From: Campylobacterales bacterium
GTDB lineage: Bacteria > Campylobacterota > Campylobacteria > Campylobacterales > Sulfurovaceae
NCBI GenBank assembly: GCA_014763895.1
Contig: JACXUM010000009.1
Coordinates: forward strand, 1-64,000
Length of the DNA stretch: 64,000 bases
Reading direction: 5' to 3'
Shown: in pieces, positions 1-8,463 of the stretch
How the letters are laid out: each line of letters starts with the position of its first letter
Position numbering within the stretch: position 1 is the first letter of the stretch
Notes under the pieces: model-generated
The model's database searches: none
The model's input: only the letters and a program-made list of their open reading frames with translations
Told to the model about the DNA's origin: nothing
Translations under genes and position numbers: made by a program

Positions 1-8
1 TTGCTCAT
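1..8 (-). CDS. Start of a leftward gene cut by the window edge
   Basis: Read on the minus strand, the first bases give AAAGGA (positions 20-15), a 6-base spacer and then ATG AGC AA at positions 8-1. This is a well-placed ribosome binding site and start codon. A possible -10 box TACAAT lies on the same strand at 43-38. Only the first two codons are inside the window, so the product cannot be named. The inference rests only on signal spacing. Confidence 0.35.
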
Positions 9-18
9 CTTTTTTCCT

Positions 19-53
19 TTCCTAAATTCCTCATTTATTGTATCATTTAGGAA
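19..53. promoter_or_regulatory. 9-bp inverted repeat flanking a minus-strand -10 box
   Basis: TTCCTAAAT at 19-27 and ATTTAGGAA at 45-53 are perfect inverted copies separated by 17 bases. The spacer holds TACAAT (minus strand, 43-38), which is placed as the -10 box of the leftward gene starting at position 8. A palindrome bracketing a promoter is what a dimeric repressor site looks like. No regulator is known from the window. Confidence 0.35.
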
Positions 54-67
54 TAAGAAATGCTTAA

Positions 68-596
68 GTCGCTGTCGAAATTTTCCGGGACATTATAGTC
101 GCCGAGTCGGATCTGGCTGATAAGGAATACCAATATTTCAATTTTGATACGTTTGCCAAAAAGATACTTGATCAGAAGTATCAGCAGGGAAAAAACTGAA
201 ACTGGTTATCAAACCCACTTCTCCAGCAGGCACGAAAAGCAGGATCGTTGAATGGAGTTCCGATGCGGAATTGATCGTCAAATATATCCATAAAAGGCGT
301 TCAGCGCCACAGGCAGTAAAAAACCTTCGGATTGTCAAGGAGAACAGGATGATTAAACTGACATGGGACGGGATTAACGATGAAGCGCTGACTGGGTATT
401 ATGTCGTACGTAACAGTTTCCATACACCCAAACACTTCATGGACGGTGTGAAGCTTTATGGAGGGAAAGACACTTATACCTATGACAATTTTGCTTCGAT
501 GGAGAAAAAAAGTATTATGCTGTTTTCAGCTATGACAATGTCCCCAACTTCTCAGAGCCGGCAAATATCATTTATGATCCTTTGGAAAAATATTAG
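68..596 (+). pseudogene. Decayed FN3-like protein gene, two frameshifts, N-terminus missing
   Basis: Three consecutive reading frames join into one continuous protein-like text. Frame 2 runs from about 68 to 195 (…EIFRDIIVAESDLADKEYQ…). Frame 1 runs from about 190 to 510 (…KLTWDGINDEALTGYYVVRN…), and frame 3 then runs to the TAG at 594-596 (…YYAVFSYDNVPNFSEPAN…). Each switch falls in an A-run (190-195 and 505-511) and is repaired by adding one A. The middle and end resemble a fibronectin type III-like beta-sandwich with a W-D, GYYVVRN and YYAVFSYD pattern, often found at the C-terminus of secreted proteins. No start codon or N-terminus is present upstream of the TAA at 65-67. Two homopolymer sequencing errors could mimic this, but the missing N-terminus argues for real decay. 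Confidence 0.6.
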
Positions 597-669
597 GCAT
601 GAGAGGTTTTTCCTTTGAAGAAGACCTTTTATATAAAATTTTGTGAGATGCGAAGATAGATTTTTGAAG

Positions 670-675
670 TATAAT
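670..675 (+). promoter_or_regulatory. -10 box (TATAAT) before the first mgtE
   Basis: TATAAT preceded by GAAG lies 109 bases before the ATG at 785. Transcription from here would give a leader of roughly 100 bases that contains pyrimidine-rich TTCTCTT repeats. I see no -35 box, which is usual for Campylobacterota. Confidence 0.45.
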
Positions 676-784
676 TTCGAACTATGTTGGTATGTTACAA
701 TTACTTTGGTGAGTTCTCTTAAGTTGAGATTTCTTGTGTGAGGGGACTTCTCTTCTCTCTTAAAAATTATGGTGGTATGCAATA

Positions 785-2128
785 ATGGATATCGATTCTA
801 TCGACCTCTATCTGGAAAAACTTAAAAACGGTACTTATGATAATCATATGCAAGATGCTGATCTTGCAGATTTTCTAGAAGTGGTAAAGCTGCATGATGA
901 AGAGAAATTCTTTGCTTATATCAACCTATTGAAACTGGAACAAAGAGCCCAGATACTCATGGAACTTCCGGTTCCATTTATGATAGATTATATTCTCGCA
1001 ACGGATGGGACGGCACTGGCTGAAATAATAGAAGAACTGGACAGTGATGATGCAACCAACCTCTTTGGGATAATTGTCAAAAATGATAAAGACAAAAGCG
1101 ACAAAATTTTTTCTCTTTTAGCTAAAGAGATACAAGATACCATCATCCATCTCATGAGTTACACGGAAAAAGAAGCAGGTTCGCTGATGCAAACAGAACT
1201 GTTTTCAGTCCCAAGTTACAAGAGCATGGCCCAGGCCATAGAGCTGCTTGCTCAACTCAAACAGGAAGGGATCGGGATGGTTCAGCATCTCTTTGTGACG
1301 GATGAACGAGGTAAGTTCATTAAATCAATTCCCATCGATGATCTGCTTATAGAAGAGCGTGAACAACCATTGGCCCAAATCATAGAGAAATTTCCTAAAT
1401 CATGCAGTCTGCAAGCACATGACCACATTGATAATGTCATTGACAGTTTTACCAAATATAATCTTACGACACTCGCAGTCCTTGATCATAAAGGCTATTT
1501 GCTTGGCCGTATTACCCATGATGATGTTGTGGATTTAATGCATCAGCAAGCAACACAGCAGCTTTACAATCTTAACAAGCTACATGAAAATGAAGAGATC
1601 CATGAGAGTTTTATAAAATCAAGTAAAACAAGATCGATATGGCTGGGTGTCAATCTGGTCAATGCGATCATTGCATCCCTGGTCATCGGTATTTTTGAAG
1701 AAATTCTCTCTACTATCGTAGCCTTGGCGATTCTCATGCCTATCGTTGCCAATATGGCAGGAACGGCTTCAGTTCAAACAATGACGGTGATCATCCGTCA
1801 GATGGCATTGGGAAATATCAATCTTGAAGCACTTCGTCCCATTTTTATAAAGGAGCTCAATATCGCACTTGCAAATGGGATTCTTTTTGGATTTGTGAGT
1901 GTTGCGGCTGCGCAGGTTTGGTTTGGAAATTGGTTTGTTTCGATGGCTATAGGGCTTTCGATGCTGGTAAGCTTTGTGCTTGCGGGATTTCTTGGTACGA
2001 CCGTGCCGATAGTACTTAAAAAAATGAATTTTGATCCTGCAATTGCAAGCTCGGTGATCGTGATTACGGGAGTTGATATTATAGGCTTTTTCAGCTTCCT
2101 TTGGTTCGCCGAGATGATAGCTTTATAA
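785..2128 (+). CDS. mgtE: MgtE-family magnesium transporter, divergent paralogue
   Basis: MgtE proteins are Mg2+ channels/transporters of the inner membrane, gated by a cytoplasmic Mg2+-sensing domain. This 447-residue protein shows the usual order: an acidic N domain (about 1-125), a CBS pair (about 130-250, starting at AGSLMQTELF) and five membrane helices (about 284-445). The pore-lining stretch reads PIVANMAGTASVQ near 319-331, whereas the second MgtE of this window (54470-55837) has the canonical PIVASMGGNAGTQ. The C-terminal motif keeps the aspartate (GVDIIGFF, near 429-436). The gene stands alone on the plus strand with a weak ribosome binding site. Transport of Mg2+ is the family function; the altered pore motif makes another divalent ion (Co2+, Mn2+) or low activity possible. 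Confidence 0.85.
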   Translation: MDIDSIDLYLEKLKNGTYDNHMQDADLADFLEVVKLHDEEKFFAYINLLKLEQRAQILMELPVPFMIDYILATDGTALAEIIEELDSDDATNLFGIIVKNDKDKSDKIFSLLAKEIQDTIIHLMSYTEKEAGSLMQTELFSVPSYKSMAQAIELLAQLKQEGIGMVQHLFVTDERGKFIKSIPIDDLLIEEREQPLAQIIEKFPKSCSLQAHDHIDNVIDSFTKYNLTTLAVLDHKGYLLGRITHDDVVDLMHQQATQQLYNLNKLHENEEIHESFIKSSKTRSIWLGVNLVNAIIASLVIGIFEEILSTIVALAILMPIVANMAGTASVQTMTVIIRQMALGNINLEALRPIFIKELNIALANGILFGFVSVAAAQVWFGNWFVSMAIGLSMLVSFVLAGFLGTTVPIVLKKMNFDPAIASSVIVITGVDIIGFFSFLWFAEMIAL

Positions 2129-2189
2129 GTTTACTAATTTTTTGACAAATAAGAAACCTCATAAATGAGCGTATAGTAAGAAGATTGAT

Positions 2190-3026
2190 TTATCCTCTGA
2201 ATAATCCCAAAAGTTTAACGATCGCTTCTTCATCGGTGAAGATTTTCGTGTACCGTATGCCGTAGCGTGAGAAGTGTTCGATGAGCTTTTCATCATGTTC
2301 TTTGAGTTTGGCAAGGTAATTTTTGATGCTTTTGTGTGCAAAATAGGTATTGATCGTTGCACTGCTTTGCGGGTCCTGCAAGATCACCTCTCCGAGTTTT
2401 TGTGGATGCTCTTCTTCACGGTGGCGTACGATGATGGCGATCACTTCATGTTTTTGTGCCAATAGCGAGAGATCGACATTTTCCAAAAAATCCCCGATCA
2501 CAAAGAGTAAAGAGGGTCTGGATATCCGATAGAAAAGTGTTTGAAGCGTAGCCGTATAATCTACTTTGCTCCCCAATGTATCGCAGATAAAGAGAGTGTT
2601 GGAAAACTGTTCGATGTGGTATAGCTGTTTGGTAGGCGGCGTTGAACGTATTTCCGAAGCCGTGCAGCAGTGGCCAGTAAAAAGATCACCGCTCTGCCTT
2701 GCTGCATAGCCAAGGATCGTTGCTATTTCGCTAAGGGTGTCCTGTTTGGCACGGTCTTTGGCAAAATGGAGGCTTCCGCCCATCATCGCGGCGATTACGA
2801 CTGAAAGCTCACGGTTACTGTGCAGTTCTTTGATATAGGGTTTCCCCAGTTTGGCGCTGATGCTCCAGTTGATCTTTCTGACATCATCCCCTATATGATA
2901 CTCCCTGAGCTCTGAAAAATCATATCCTTCCCCATGCTGTTTGGAAAGATGGTTGCCTGAGAGCAGAGTATAGACCTGCTGTCTGGCTTTGATCTGCAGG
3001 GTCTTAAAAGCGTATGAGCGTTCCAT
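2190..3026 (-). CDS. DUF58 domain protein
   Basis: A 278-residue cytoplasmic protein of the DUF58 family, which almost always sits beside MoxR ATPases and VWA proteins. The family signature is visible near 40-70: YDFSELREY, then DDVRKINWSISAKLGKPYIKE. The C-terminal half has a VWA-like fold pattern (LLFVIGDFLENVDLSLLAQ). It is the last gene of the minus-strand unit and starts 11 bases after moxR. The biochemical role of DUF58 is not settled; the context suggests an adaptor or effector of the MoxR chaperone acting on envelope or metalloprotein assembly. Confidence 0.88.
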   Translation of the reverse strand: MERSYAFKTLQIKARQQVYTLLSGNHLSKQHGEGYDFSELREYHIGDDVRKINWSISAKLGKPYIKELHSNRELSVVIAAMMGGSLHFAKDRAKQDTLSEIATILGYAARQSGDLFTGHCCTASEIRSTPPTKQLYHIEQFSNTLFICDTLGSKVDYTATLQTLFYRISRPSLLFVIGDFLENVDLSLLAQKHEVIAIIVRHREEEHPQKLGEVILQDPQSSATINTYFAHKSIKNYLAKLKEHDEKLIEHFSRYGIRYTKIFTDEEAIVKLLGLFRG

Positions 3027-3037
3027 GGGTTTTTTCT

Positions 3038-3985
3038 TTACGGAATGGGTACGGTTTTAATGATCTGAGAGATGATCTCATCAGCCTGCATACCCTTGGC
3101 TCTTGCCTCATAGCTTAGTACGATACGGTGCCGTAAAACAGGGTAGGCTACCAAAGCGATATCAGAAGGGCTTACATGGTCATGGCCGCGTAAAAAGGCT
3201 TTAGCCTTGGATGCTTTATACAGGTCGATGGAAGCCCTTGGACTTGCACCGAACATCAGGTCATTTTCTATCGTTTCAAGCTCAAATCGTTGCGGATCTC
3301 TGGTGGCACTGATAAGCTGGATGATATAGTGTTCAAGTTCACTATCGATATGTACAGCATTGACGCCATCTTTAAGTTCGTTCAATGTATCTGCAGAAAG
3401 GACAGGTTCAACCTTTCCAAAACTTTTGGTTGCCGCTTTTTTCATGATCTCATATTCTTCATCAGCTGTGTTGTGCCCGACTACGATTTTCATCATAAAA
3501 CGGTCAAGCTGGGCTTCCGGGAGTGTATAGACACCTTCTTGTTCAATAGGGTTTTGTGTTGCCATGACAAGAAAAGGTTTTTCTATCTTGAAGGTCTCTT
3601 CACCAATGGTGACCTGTTGTTCCTGCATGACCTCCAAAAGTGCCGACTGGACTTTAGAAGGGGCTCGGTTGATCTCGTCAGCCAGCAGAAGATTGGTAAA
3701 GAGAGGCCCTTTTTTAACCCTGAAAGTTTGGCTTTGGGGATCATAGATCTGAACCCCGATGATATCGCTTGGAAGCAGATCCGGGGTAAACTGTATCCGT
3801 TTGGTTTGAAGATCAAGCGCTTTGGCAAGGGCATTGACCGTCGTGGTCTTTGCAAGGCCGGGAACCCCTTCGATGAGAATATGCCCTTCGCTTAGCAGAC
3901 CTATCAGCAATCCGTCGATCATCTCTTCCTGTCCGATGACCGCTTTATGGAGTTCAAGTTTGAGTTTGGTGATATACGGATTCAT
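3038..3985 (-). CDS. MoxR-family AAA+ ATPase
   Basis: A 315-residue AAA+ ATPase. Walker A reads GVPGLAKTT (about 40-48), Walker B reads LLLADEINRA (about 99-108), sensor 1 lies in MATQNPIEQEG and the arginine-finger region in LDRFMMK. The small C-terminal lid domain follows from about 220 (FGASPRASIDL). MoxR ATPases are chaperones that work with VWA proteins to insert metals or mature complexes. It overlaps the BatD-like gene upstream by 4 bases (ATGA) and is followed by DUF58, so the three should be translated from one mRNA. Confidence 0.93.
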   Translation of the reverse strand: MNPYITKLKLELHKAVIGQEEMIDGLLIGLLSEGHILIEGVPGLAKTTTVNALAKALDLQTKRIQFTPDLLPSDIIGVQIYDPQSQTFRVKKGPLFTNLLLADEINRAPSKVQSALLEVMQEQQVTIGEETFKIEKPFLVMATQNPIEQEGVYTLPEAQLDRFMMKIVVGHNTADEEYEIMKKAATKSFGKVEPVLSADTLNELKDGVNAVHIDSELEHYIIQLISATRDPQRFELETIENDLMFGASPRASIDLYKASKAKAFLRGHDHVSPSDIALVAYPVLRHRIVLSYEARAKGMQADEIISQIIKTVPIP

Positions 3986-5145
3986 TTAGCTTCCTTGGTG
4001 TGATTAAGTTGGGTTGAGATCTCTTTTTTTATTTTTTTAAGATCGATTGTATCATTTGAATATAGTGCTTTTTCCAAGATGGTGATGCCCGAAGCATATT
4101 GGGAATCATTTGTTGCCAAAAGTAGCTGTAAAAGTTCTTTGGCATCTTTGGCATCCCGGATCTGCCCAGTAAGTACATCTATTTGTGATGCGGTTTTTGC
4201 TCTTGGAGTAAACCGGATGATCTTCGCACTGAAAAAACCCGCAACGAATACAAGCAGATAAGCGGCCAATGAAGTGATCCAGGTAAAGTCGTTTCGGGCT
4301 GGTTTCGGTAAATCTACTTTGTCCACAAGGTCCTGTTTTTTAGGTGCTTTTATGTTGAAATGTTGTGCCGGAAAAGTGAGTTCATAGGATTTTTCACTCT
4401 TTGGATTGAATGCTTTGATCGTAAAGCCTGCAAGATCAAAATTTTGGGTTGCACTGAGTGCCATCGGGTAGGTAATGGTATTGGCTGTTCCTTCTTTGGT
4501 GTGGAATACTTTAATGAGAGGTTTTTCTTTAAAAAGGATGAAGTCGTCCGTTTGTCTGATGGGATCAAACAACCCGGGCGTATAGCCTTTTCCTTTAAGG
4601 GTTAATGTCAAAGGAAGAGGTTCATAAGCCTTGGCTTTATGGTTTTTTAACTGATGGGAGAGCTGAAAATCGCCGACTAGCGTGGTACCTTGAGGTAATG
4701 CTTTGACTTGCAATTTGATTGGATCTAACGTAAAGGATATATTTTTGGCATTGAGCCTTTTAATATTATCACGATCGCCTGAAACACTGTAGGCAAGTTT
4801 TTCATCGGTCGTGATCGATTCTATGAGATCAAAAGTGACATTGATTTCTCCCGATCGAAGCGGGTAAAGCAGATAGAGGTATTGTACTTTTGCAGCATGG
4901 TATGTGTCAGATTCTTTGGTATCAAGGCGATGGAGTTCGTATGCATCGCTTTTTTTTGGGATCAGCTTGAAAAAAATGATCTTGTCATGATTCGTCTGTG
5001 TCAGATCAACCGTGATGACAACCGGTTCTTTGATATAGGGAGTAGGTTTGTCAAAAGTTATTTTGGATGTAAAATCATCAGCTGCATGCACCCAAATCAT
5101 GAGTATTAAAAGCATCCATTTGATTTTACCAAGGCTGTTTTTCAT
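3982..5145 (-). CDS. BatD-like membrane-anchored protein
   Basis: A 387-residue exported protein. Residues 1-21 form a signal peptide (KWMLLILMIWVHAADD) and residues about 25-285 are beta-rich with no cysteines, as in the periplasmic part of BatD (oxygen-tolerance) proteins. One membrane helix lies at about 289-311 (SLAAYLLVFVAGFFSAK), followed by a short cytoplasmic tail of about 75 charged residues. It overlaps the VWA-TPR gene by 20 bases and moxR by 4 bases. The BatD call rests on topology and gene order more than on a sharp motif; a DUF4381-like relative is the alternative. Confidence 0.7.
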   Translation of the reverse strand: MKNSLGKIKWMLLILMIWVHAADDFTSKITFDKPTPYIKEPVVITVDLTQTNHDKIIFFKLIPKKSDAYELHRLDTKESDTYHAAKVQYLYLLYPLRSGEINVTFDLIESITTDEKLAYSVSGDRDNIKRLNAKNISFTLDPIKLQVKALPQGTTLVGDFQLSHQLKNHKAKAYEPLPLTLTLKGKGYTPGLFDPIRQTDDFILFKEKPLIKVFHTKEGTANTITYPMALSATQNFDLAGFTIKAFNPKSEKSYELTFPAQHFNIKAPKKQDLVDKVDLPKPARNDFTWITSLAAYLLVFVAGFFSAKIIRFTPRAKTASQIDVLTGQIRDAKDAKELLQLLLATNDSQYASGITILEKALYSNDTIDLKKIKKEISTQLNHTKEAK

Positions 5146-6661
5146 CGATATATCCTTTATTGATCAGCTCATAGACTTTGGAGCTGAGGGGATTGGTTTG
5201 GGTAGTCTTCGATTGGGTTAAGATTTTCTTATCGCTTTTCTTTTTTTGTTTTCCTTCGCTTCCCCCGCCGGAACCGGAAGCAGATTGCCCTTCATCTTGT
5301 TCATTTTTATCCTCCTGCGTACCAGAATTTGGTTCCGAAACAGCGTTTTGACCTGTTGAAGGCGGCATGGTTTTGAGCGTTTGCGATGCTTTGTCTTCGA
5401 GCAGGGCGATAAGATTTAGATTATAGCGCGCATCTTCGTCATTACCAAGTTGCAAAGCTTTTGCATAATACGCTCTGGCTTTATCATATTGCTTGCGTTT
5501 GGCATAACAGTTGGCGATATTGTAAAAAAGCTGCTGTTTGATCATGGAGGATGTGGATCGTATCCCCAGATAAATCCCAACGGCTTTTTCATAATATCCG
5601 CTTTTATAGTATGCCGCCCCAAGAAGCATTTGACTCTGTAAGGAGCTTGTATCGATCTCTCTAAGGGTTTTGATCGTGGCGTTATAATCATGGCTATCAT
5701 AGGCATGGTAAGCATTTTGCAGCCGATAAGCATCCCATATTGAAGCCTCCGCCTGTACGCCAAAGAATGTCATCACAAGGATCAGCCATCGCATCGCCTT
5801 GGTATGCATCATTAAAAAGAGGATTGCAGCCAACATTAAAGGAATCTGATAAAGTTCAAGATAACTAAGTGTGGTTTTGGTGATCTTATGGCCTTCTTTT
5901 GTATCGATCGATTCAAGCAGGGCATCGGCTGTTTTGGATGGTGTGGATGAAGGCAGGAGATAGGAGGCATTTGGCAAAACGGAAGCCAACTGCTCAAGCA
6001 GGGGATTGATACGTGAGATCACGAGGTTGCCTTCTTTGTCTTTAATCGCTTTCCCATCCGTATCCATGATAGGTGAACCCTGTGGTGTTCCCATGGCAAG
6101 AATAGTCAGATTGACACCGCATTTTCCGATGAGATCACTGAGTGTCTGTATACCATCCTCTTCTCCCCCGTCAGTGATCAAGACAAGATGTTTATCCTGT
6201 AGCTGCATCGTTGAGAGTTTTTCAAACAGGTGCCTCATGGAAGTGCCGTGTGTGAGGATATATTCGGGATTGAGATTATCCAATGCCATGGCGATCAGCG
6301 TATGATCGGTGGTAGGCGGAGAGAGTAACAACGGATTGGTCGTAAAAGCCCAAAGCATGATATTGTCGGTAGTATCACTATCCAGTAATGCTTTGATCGT
6401 TTTTTTGGTAAACGTATAGCGGTCCGGTGTGATATCTTGAGCCCTCATCGAGTAGGAAACATCCACGGCAATGATGATATCCCTTGCAATGATGTCGCTT
6501 TCTTTGGGCGCCTGAGAAATTACTGGTCTTGACAGGGCAAGTGTGATAAGCAGGAGTATCAAGATATGGAGGGTCTCTTTGAATTTTTTTGAACGTTTAA
6601 GATAAAGGATTGTTATAGGGATTAAAAGCCATAAAAATATCGGTTGAAGCAAGATCATCAT
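5126..6661 (-). CDS. VWA-TPR protein (BatB-BatC type fusion)
   Basis: A 511-residue protein with two N-terminal membrane helices (about 4-22 and 31-47) and then a von Willebrand A domain. Its metal site reads D67-x-S69-x-S71 in AVDVSYSMRA, with T and D partners further on (HGTSM, LITDGGEEDG). A third helix lies near 274-292. TPR units at about 315-420 follow (AAYYKSGYYEKAVGIYLGI, NIANCYAKRKQYDKARAYY). The C-terminal 80 residues are low-complexity Ser/Gly/Lys. In Bacteroidetes BatB (VWA) and BatC (TPR) are separate proteins; here they are one chain. Translational coupling with both neighbours (4- and 20-base overlaps) supports one complex. Confidence 0.85.
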   Translation of the reverse strand: MMILLQPIFLWLLIPITILYLKRSKKFKETLHILILLLITLALSRPVISQAPKESDIIARDIIIAVDVSYSMRAQDITPDRYTFTKKTIKALLDSDTTDNIMLWAFTTNPLLLSPPTTDHTLIAMALDNLNPEYILTHGTSMRHLFEKLSTMQLQDKHLVLITDGGEEDGIQTLSDLIGKCGVNLTILAMGTPQGSPIMDTDGKAIKDKEGNLVISRINPLLEQLASVLPNASYLLPSSTPSKTADALLESIDTKEGHKITKTTLSYLELYQIPLMLAAILFLMMHTKAMRWLILVMTFFGVQAEASIWDAYRLQNAYHAYDSHDYNATIKTLREIDTSSLQSQMLLGAAYYKSGYYEKAVGIYLGIRSTSSMIKQQLFYNIANCYAKRKQYDKARAYYAKALQLGNDEDARYNLNLIALLEDKASQTLKTMPPSTGQNAVSEPNSGTQEDKNEQDEGQSASGSGGGSEGKQKKKSDKKILTQSKTTQTNPLSSKVYELINKGYIDEKQPW

Positions 6662-7620
6662 ATGGCCTTTTGGAACAAAGAAGGGTTACGTTCCCATAGT
6701 ATCCAACCAAACAAGATGATCCAGACAATCATCAAAAAATAACCATAGAGCAGATGGGTGTTGAGAAAGTTTTCACTGCGTATCAGGCTTGGTTCAAGGG
6801 TATTGATCGTCTCGTAAACCTCTTCAAGGGTTTTGGCAGAATCGGCACCGTAACTTTTGCCTCCGGTCTCTTTGGAAATGGTTTCCAAAAGGTTTTTGTC
6901 ATAATCCCTGCTTTTACCTATCCCGATAGTATAGATTTTGATACCTGATGCTTTTGCTTTTTCGACAGCCGCCTTGGGAGAGGTTTCTCCGGCATTATGG
7001 TAGCCATCCGTCAGGAGTATGATCGCTTTTTGGGTAGCTTTGCCCTGGGAAAGGGTACGGATAGACTGTATGATCGCCTCTCCAATAGCCGTACTTTCAC
7101 CCGCCATACCAATATCGGTAAGCTCTAGCAGATAGGCAAGGGAAGACAGATCATAGGTCAGGGGCGAAGCCGTATAGGCAAAGGTACCGAAGATCACAAT
7201 GCCCATATTGTCATCAAGACGCTTCTTGATGAAATCTTTTGCAAGCAGCATATTGGTATCGTATTTGTTTTTAAAACGGTCTTTTTCATCAAAACCGCTC
7301 TGTGCCATTGAACCGCTCGCATCGATCGCAAGAATAAGGTCTCGGCCCTTTTTGTTGCTATTGGAAGCAGCATCATAGAAGAATGGGTTTGCCAAGGCGA
7401 TGACCATAAAGGCGAACAAGACGATTTTTAGCCAGGTTTCCCAGGATAAGAGTGGATTTTCTCTGTCAACCCAGTGCCATTGGGAAAAATAGTAGGTTTG
7501 AGCTGTATTCCGGCATAAAAAGAAGCAGGGGATCAATAACAGTAATACTAGAAAAAATAAAGAAGCAAATCCAAAGTTCATGAGGGGGATTCTATCATGC
7601 AAATAGTTATAGTTTGACAT
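6658..7620 (-). CDS. VWA membrane protein (BatA type)
   Basis: A 320-residue protein with membrane helices at about 16-36 and 64-82, a VWA domain and a closing helix near 292-312 (YGYFLMIVWIILFGWILW). The metal site is complete: D100-x-S102-x-S104 in AIDASGSM, T in ESTAIGEA and D in LLTDGYHNAGE. It follows recO by 22 bases and overlaps the next VWA gene by 4. Met14 (MNFGFASLFF) is an alternative start that would remove 13 polar residues; the first ATG has a weak AGG just upstream, the second has none, so I keep the longer form. Confidence 0.85.
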   Translation of the reverse strand: MSNYNYLHDRIPLMNFGFASLFFLVLLLLIPCFFLCRNTAQTYYFSQWHWVDRENPLLSWETWLKIVLFAFMVIALANPFFYDAASNSNKKGRDLILAIDASGSMAQSGFDEKDRFKNKYDTNMLLAKDFIKKRLDDNMGIVIFGTFAYTASPLTYDLSSLAYLLELTDIGMAGESTAIGEAIIQSIRTLSQGKATQKAIILLTDGYHNAGETSPKAAVEKAKASGIKIYTIGIGKSRDYDKNLLETISKETGGKSYGADSAKTLEEVYETINTLEPSLIRSENFLNTHLLYGYFLMIVWIILFGWILWERNPSLFQKAI

Positions 7621-7642
7621 AACCTAGATAAATATTTTTCAA

Positions 7643-8260
7643 TTAAAACCCTTTCATTACAATATCATACAGATAATGGACATCTTTATCATCAAGATGA
7701 ACCGTTTTTTGTGTTTCAAAGAGGATACGGATCTTTTCTTTGGAAAGTGAAGCACTGTAGAGACATTCAGGATGCGCAGGGATAAAAGCCTGCATCAAAG
7801 CTATATGATCGCCTAAAGGAGCTTCGCAGATATAGCAGCTGCTTTCATCATGCAGCCGACCTTCATAAGAAAGCAGTTTCAGATAGCTTTCACAGATAAT
7901 CCGTTTTGGATTTTGCCGATGCCATTTTTTTGCTGCATTTAGAAGCAGATCATAATAAAAACTTTCGATCTCTTCTGCTTCTTTTAGATGAGGTTCAAAC
8001 TTTTTGATGAAATTATGCCACGCAAGAAGCCGGTTTTTGTCAAATATCCAGGGAAAACTGATTTGTGAAAGGCTTCTTAGACGTGGAAGAAAATGGCTTC
8101 CTTCTCCTTCCACTTCAAAATCGATCAGGTTCCCAAGCTGTAAGATAGAGTGTCTGGCACCAAAAAAACGGTAATAGGTCTTTACCTCTTTCGGGGTCAA
8201 AATGACAGCGATCGAATCTTCATTCTTGACTTTCCGAAGAGCGAGTACAAATCCTTTAAT
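7643..8260 (-). CDS. recO: DNA repair protein RecO, apparently started at ATT
   Basis: RecO loads RecA with RecR onto SSB-coated single-stranded DNA. The C-terminal part carries the zinc-finger pair CYIC (beginning SSCYICEAPLG) and AHPEC. The only ATG/GTG/TTG start in frame is TTG at 8200, which lacks a ribosome binding site and would drop the first strand of the OB fold. Upstream in frame the protein text continues as KGFVLALRKVKNEDSIAVIL, matching the usual RecO N-terminus (MKG-h-h-L…VKNED). An in-frame TAG lies at 8275-8273. Between the two, ATT at 8260-8258 stands 5 bases after a clean AAGGA (8269-8265). That gives 205 residues, the usual length. The gene leads the VWA/MoxR unit. Confidence 0.8.
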   Translation of the reverse strand: MKGFVLALRKVKNEDSIAVILTPKEVKTYYRFFGARHSILQLGNLIDFEVEGEGSHFLPRLRSLSQISFPWIFDKNRLLAWHNFIKKFEPHLKEAEEIESFYYDLLLNAAKKWHRQNPKRIICESYLKLLSYEGRLHDESSCYICEAPLGDHIALMQAFIPAHPECLYSASLSKEKIRILFETQKTVHLDDKDVHYLYDIVMKGF

Positions 8261-8398
8261 GTGCTTCCTTTGCTATGGGGTATATTTATCTATTAAGTAA
8301 TTAATTATAATCAATTCATGGTTAAAAATGGAGAAGAAAATCAGATTTCCTTTGCAAGTAATGTTCTATAAGTAATTAAACTTTAACCGTATTTTTAG

Positions 8399-8404
8399 TA
8401 TAAT
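8399..8404 (+). promoter_or_regulatory. -10 box (TATAAT) of gltB
   Basis: TATAAT preceded by TTTTTAG lies 60 bases before the gltB start. The stretch 8261-8398 between recO and this box is AT-rich and holds no gene; recO's own promoter must lie in it on the minus strand, but I cannot place it. Confidence 0.55.
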
Positions 8405-8463
8405 CGACCCTATTTATAAGGGAATTTTACAATTCCTAGCGAAACTAAACTAAAGGTTTGCTT

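Noticed and set aside
3290-3895. Plus-strand frame of 201 codons inside moxR
   Set aside because: Complete overlap with a clearly conserved AAA+ ATPase gene and no family resemblance.
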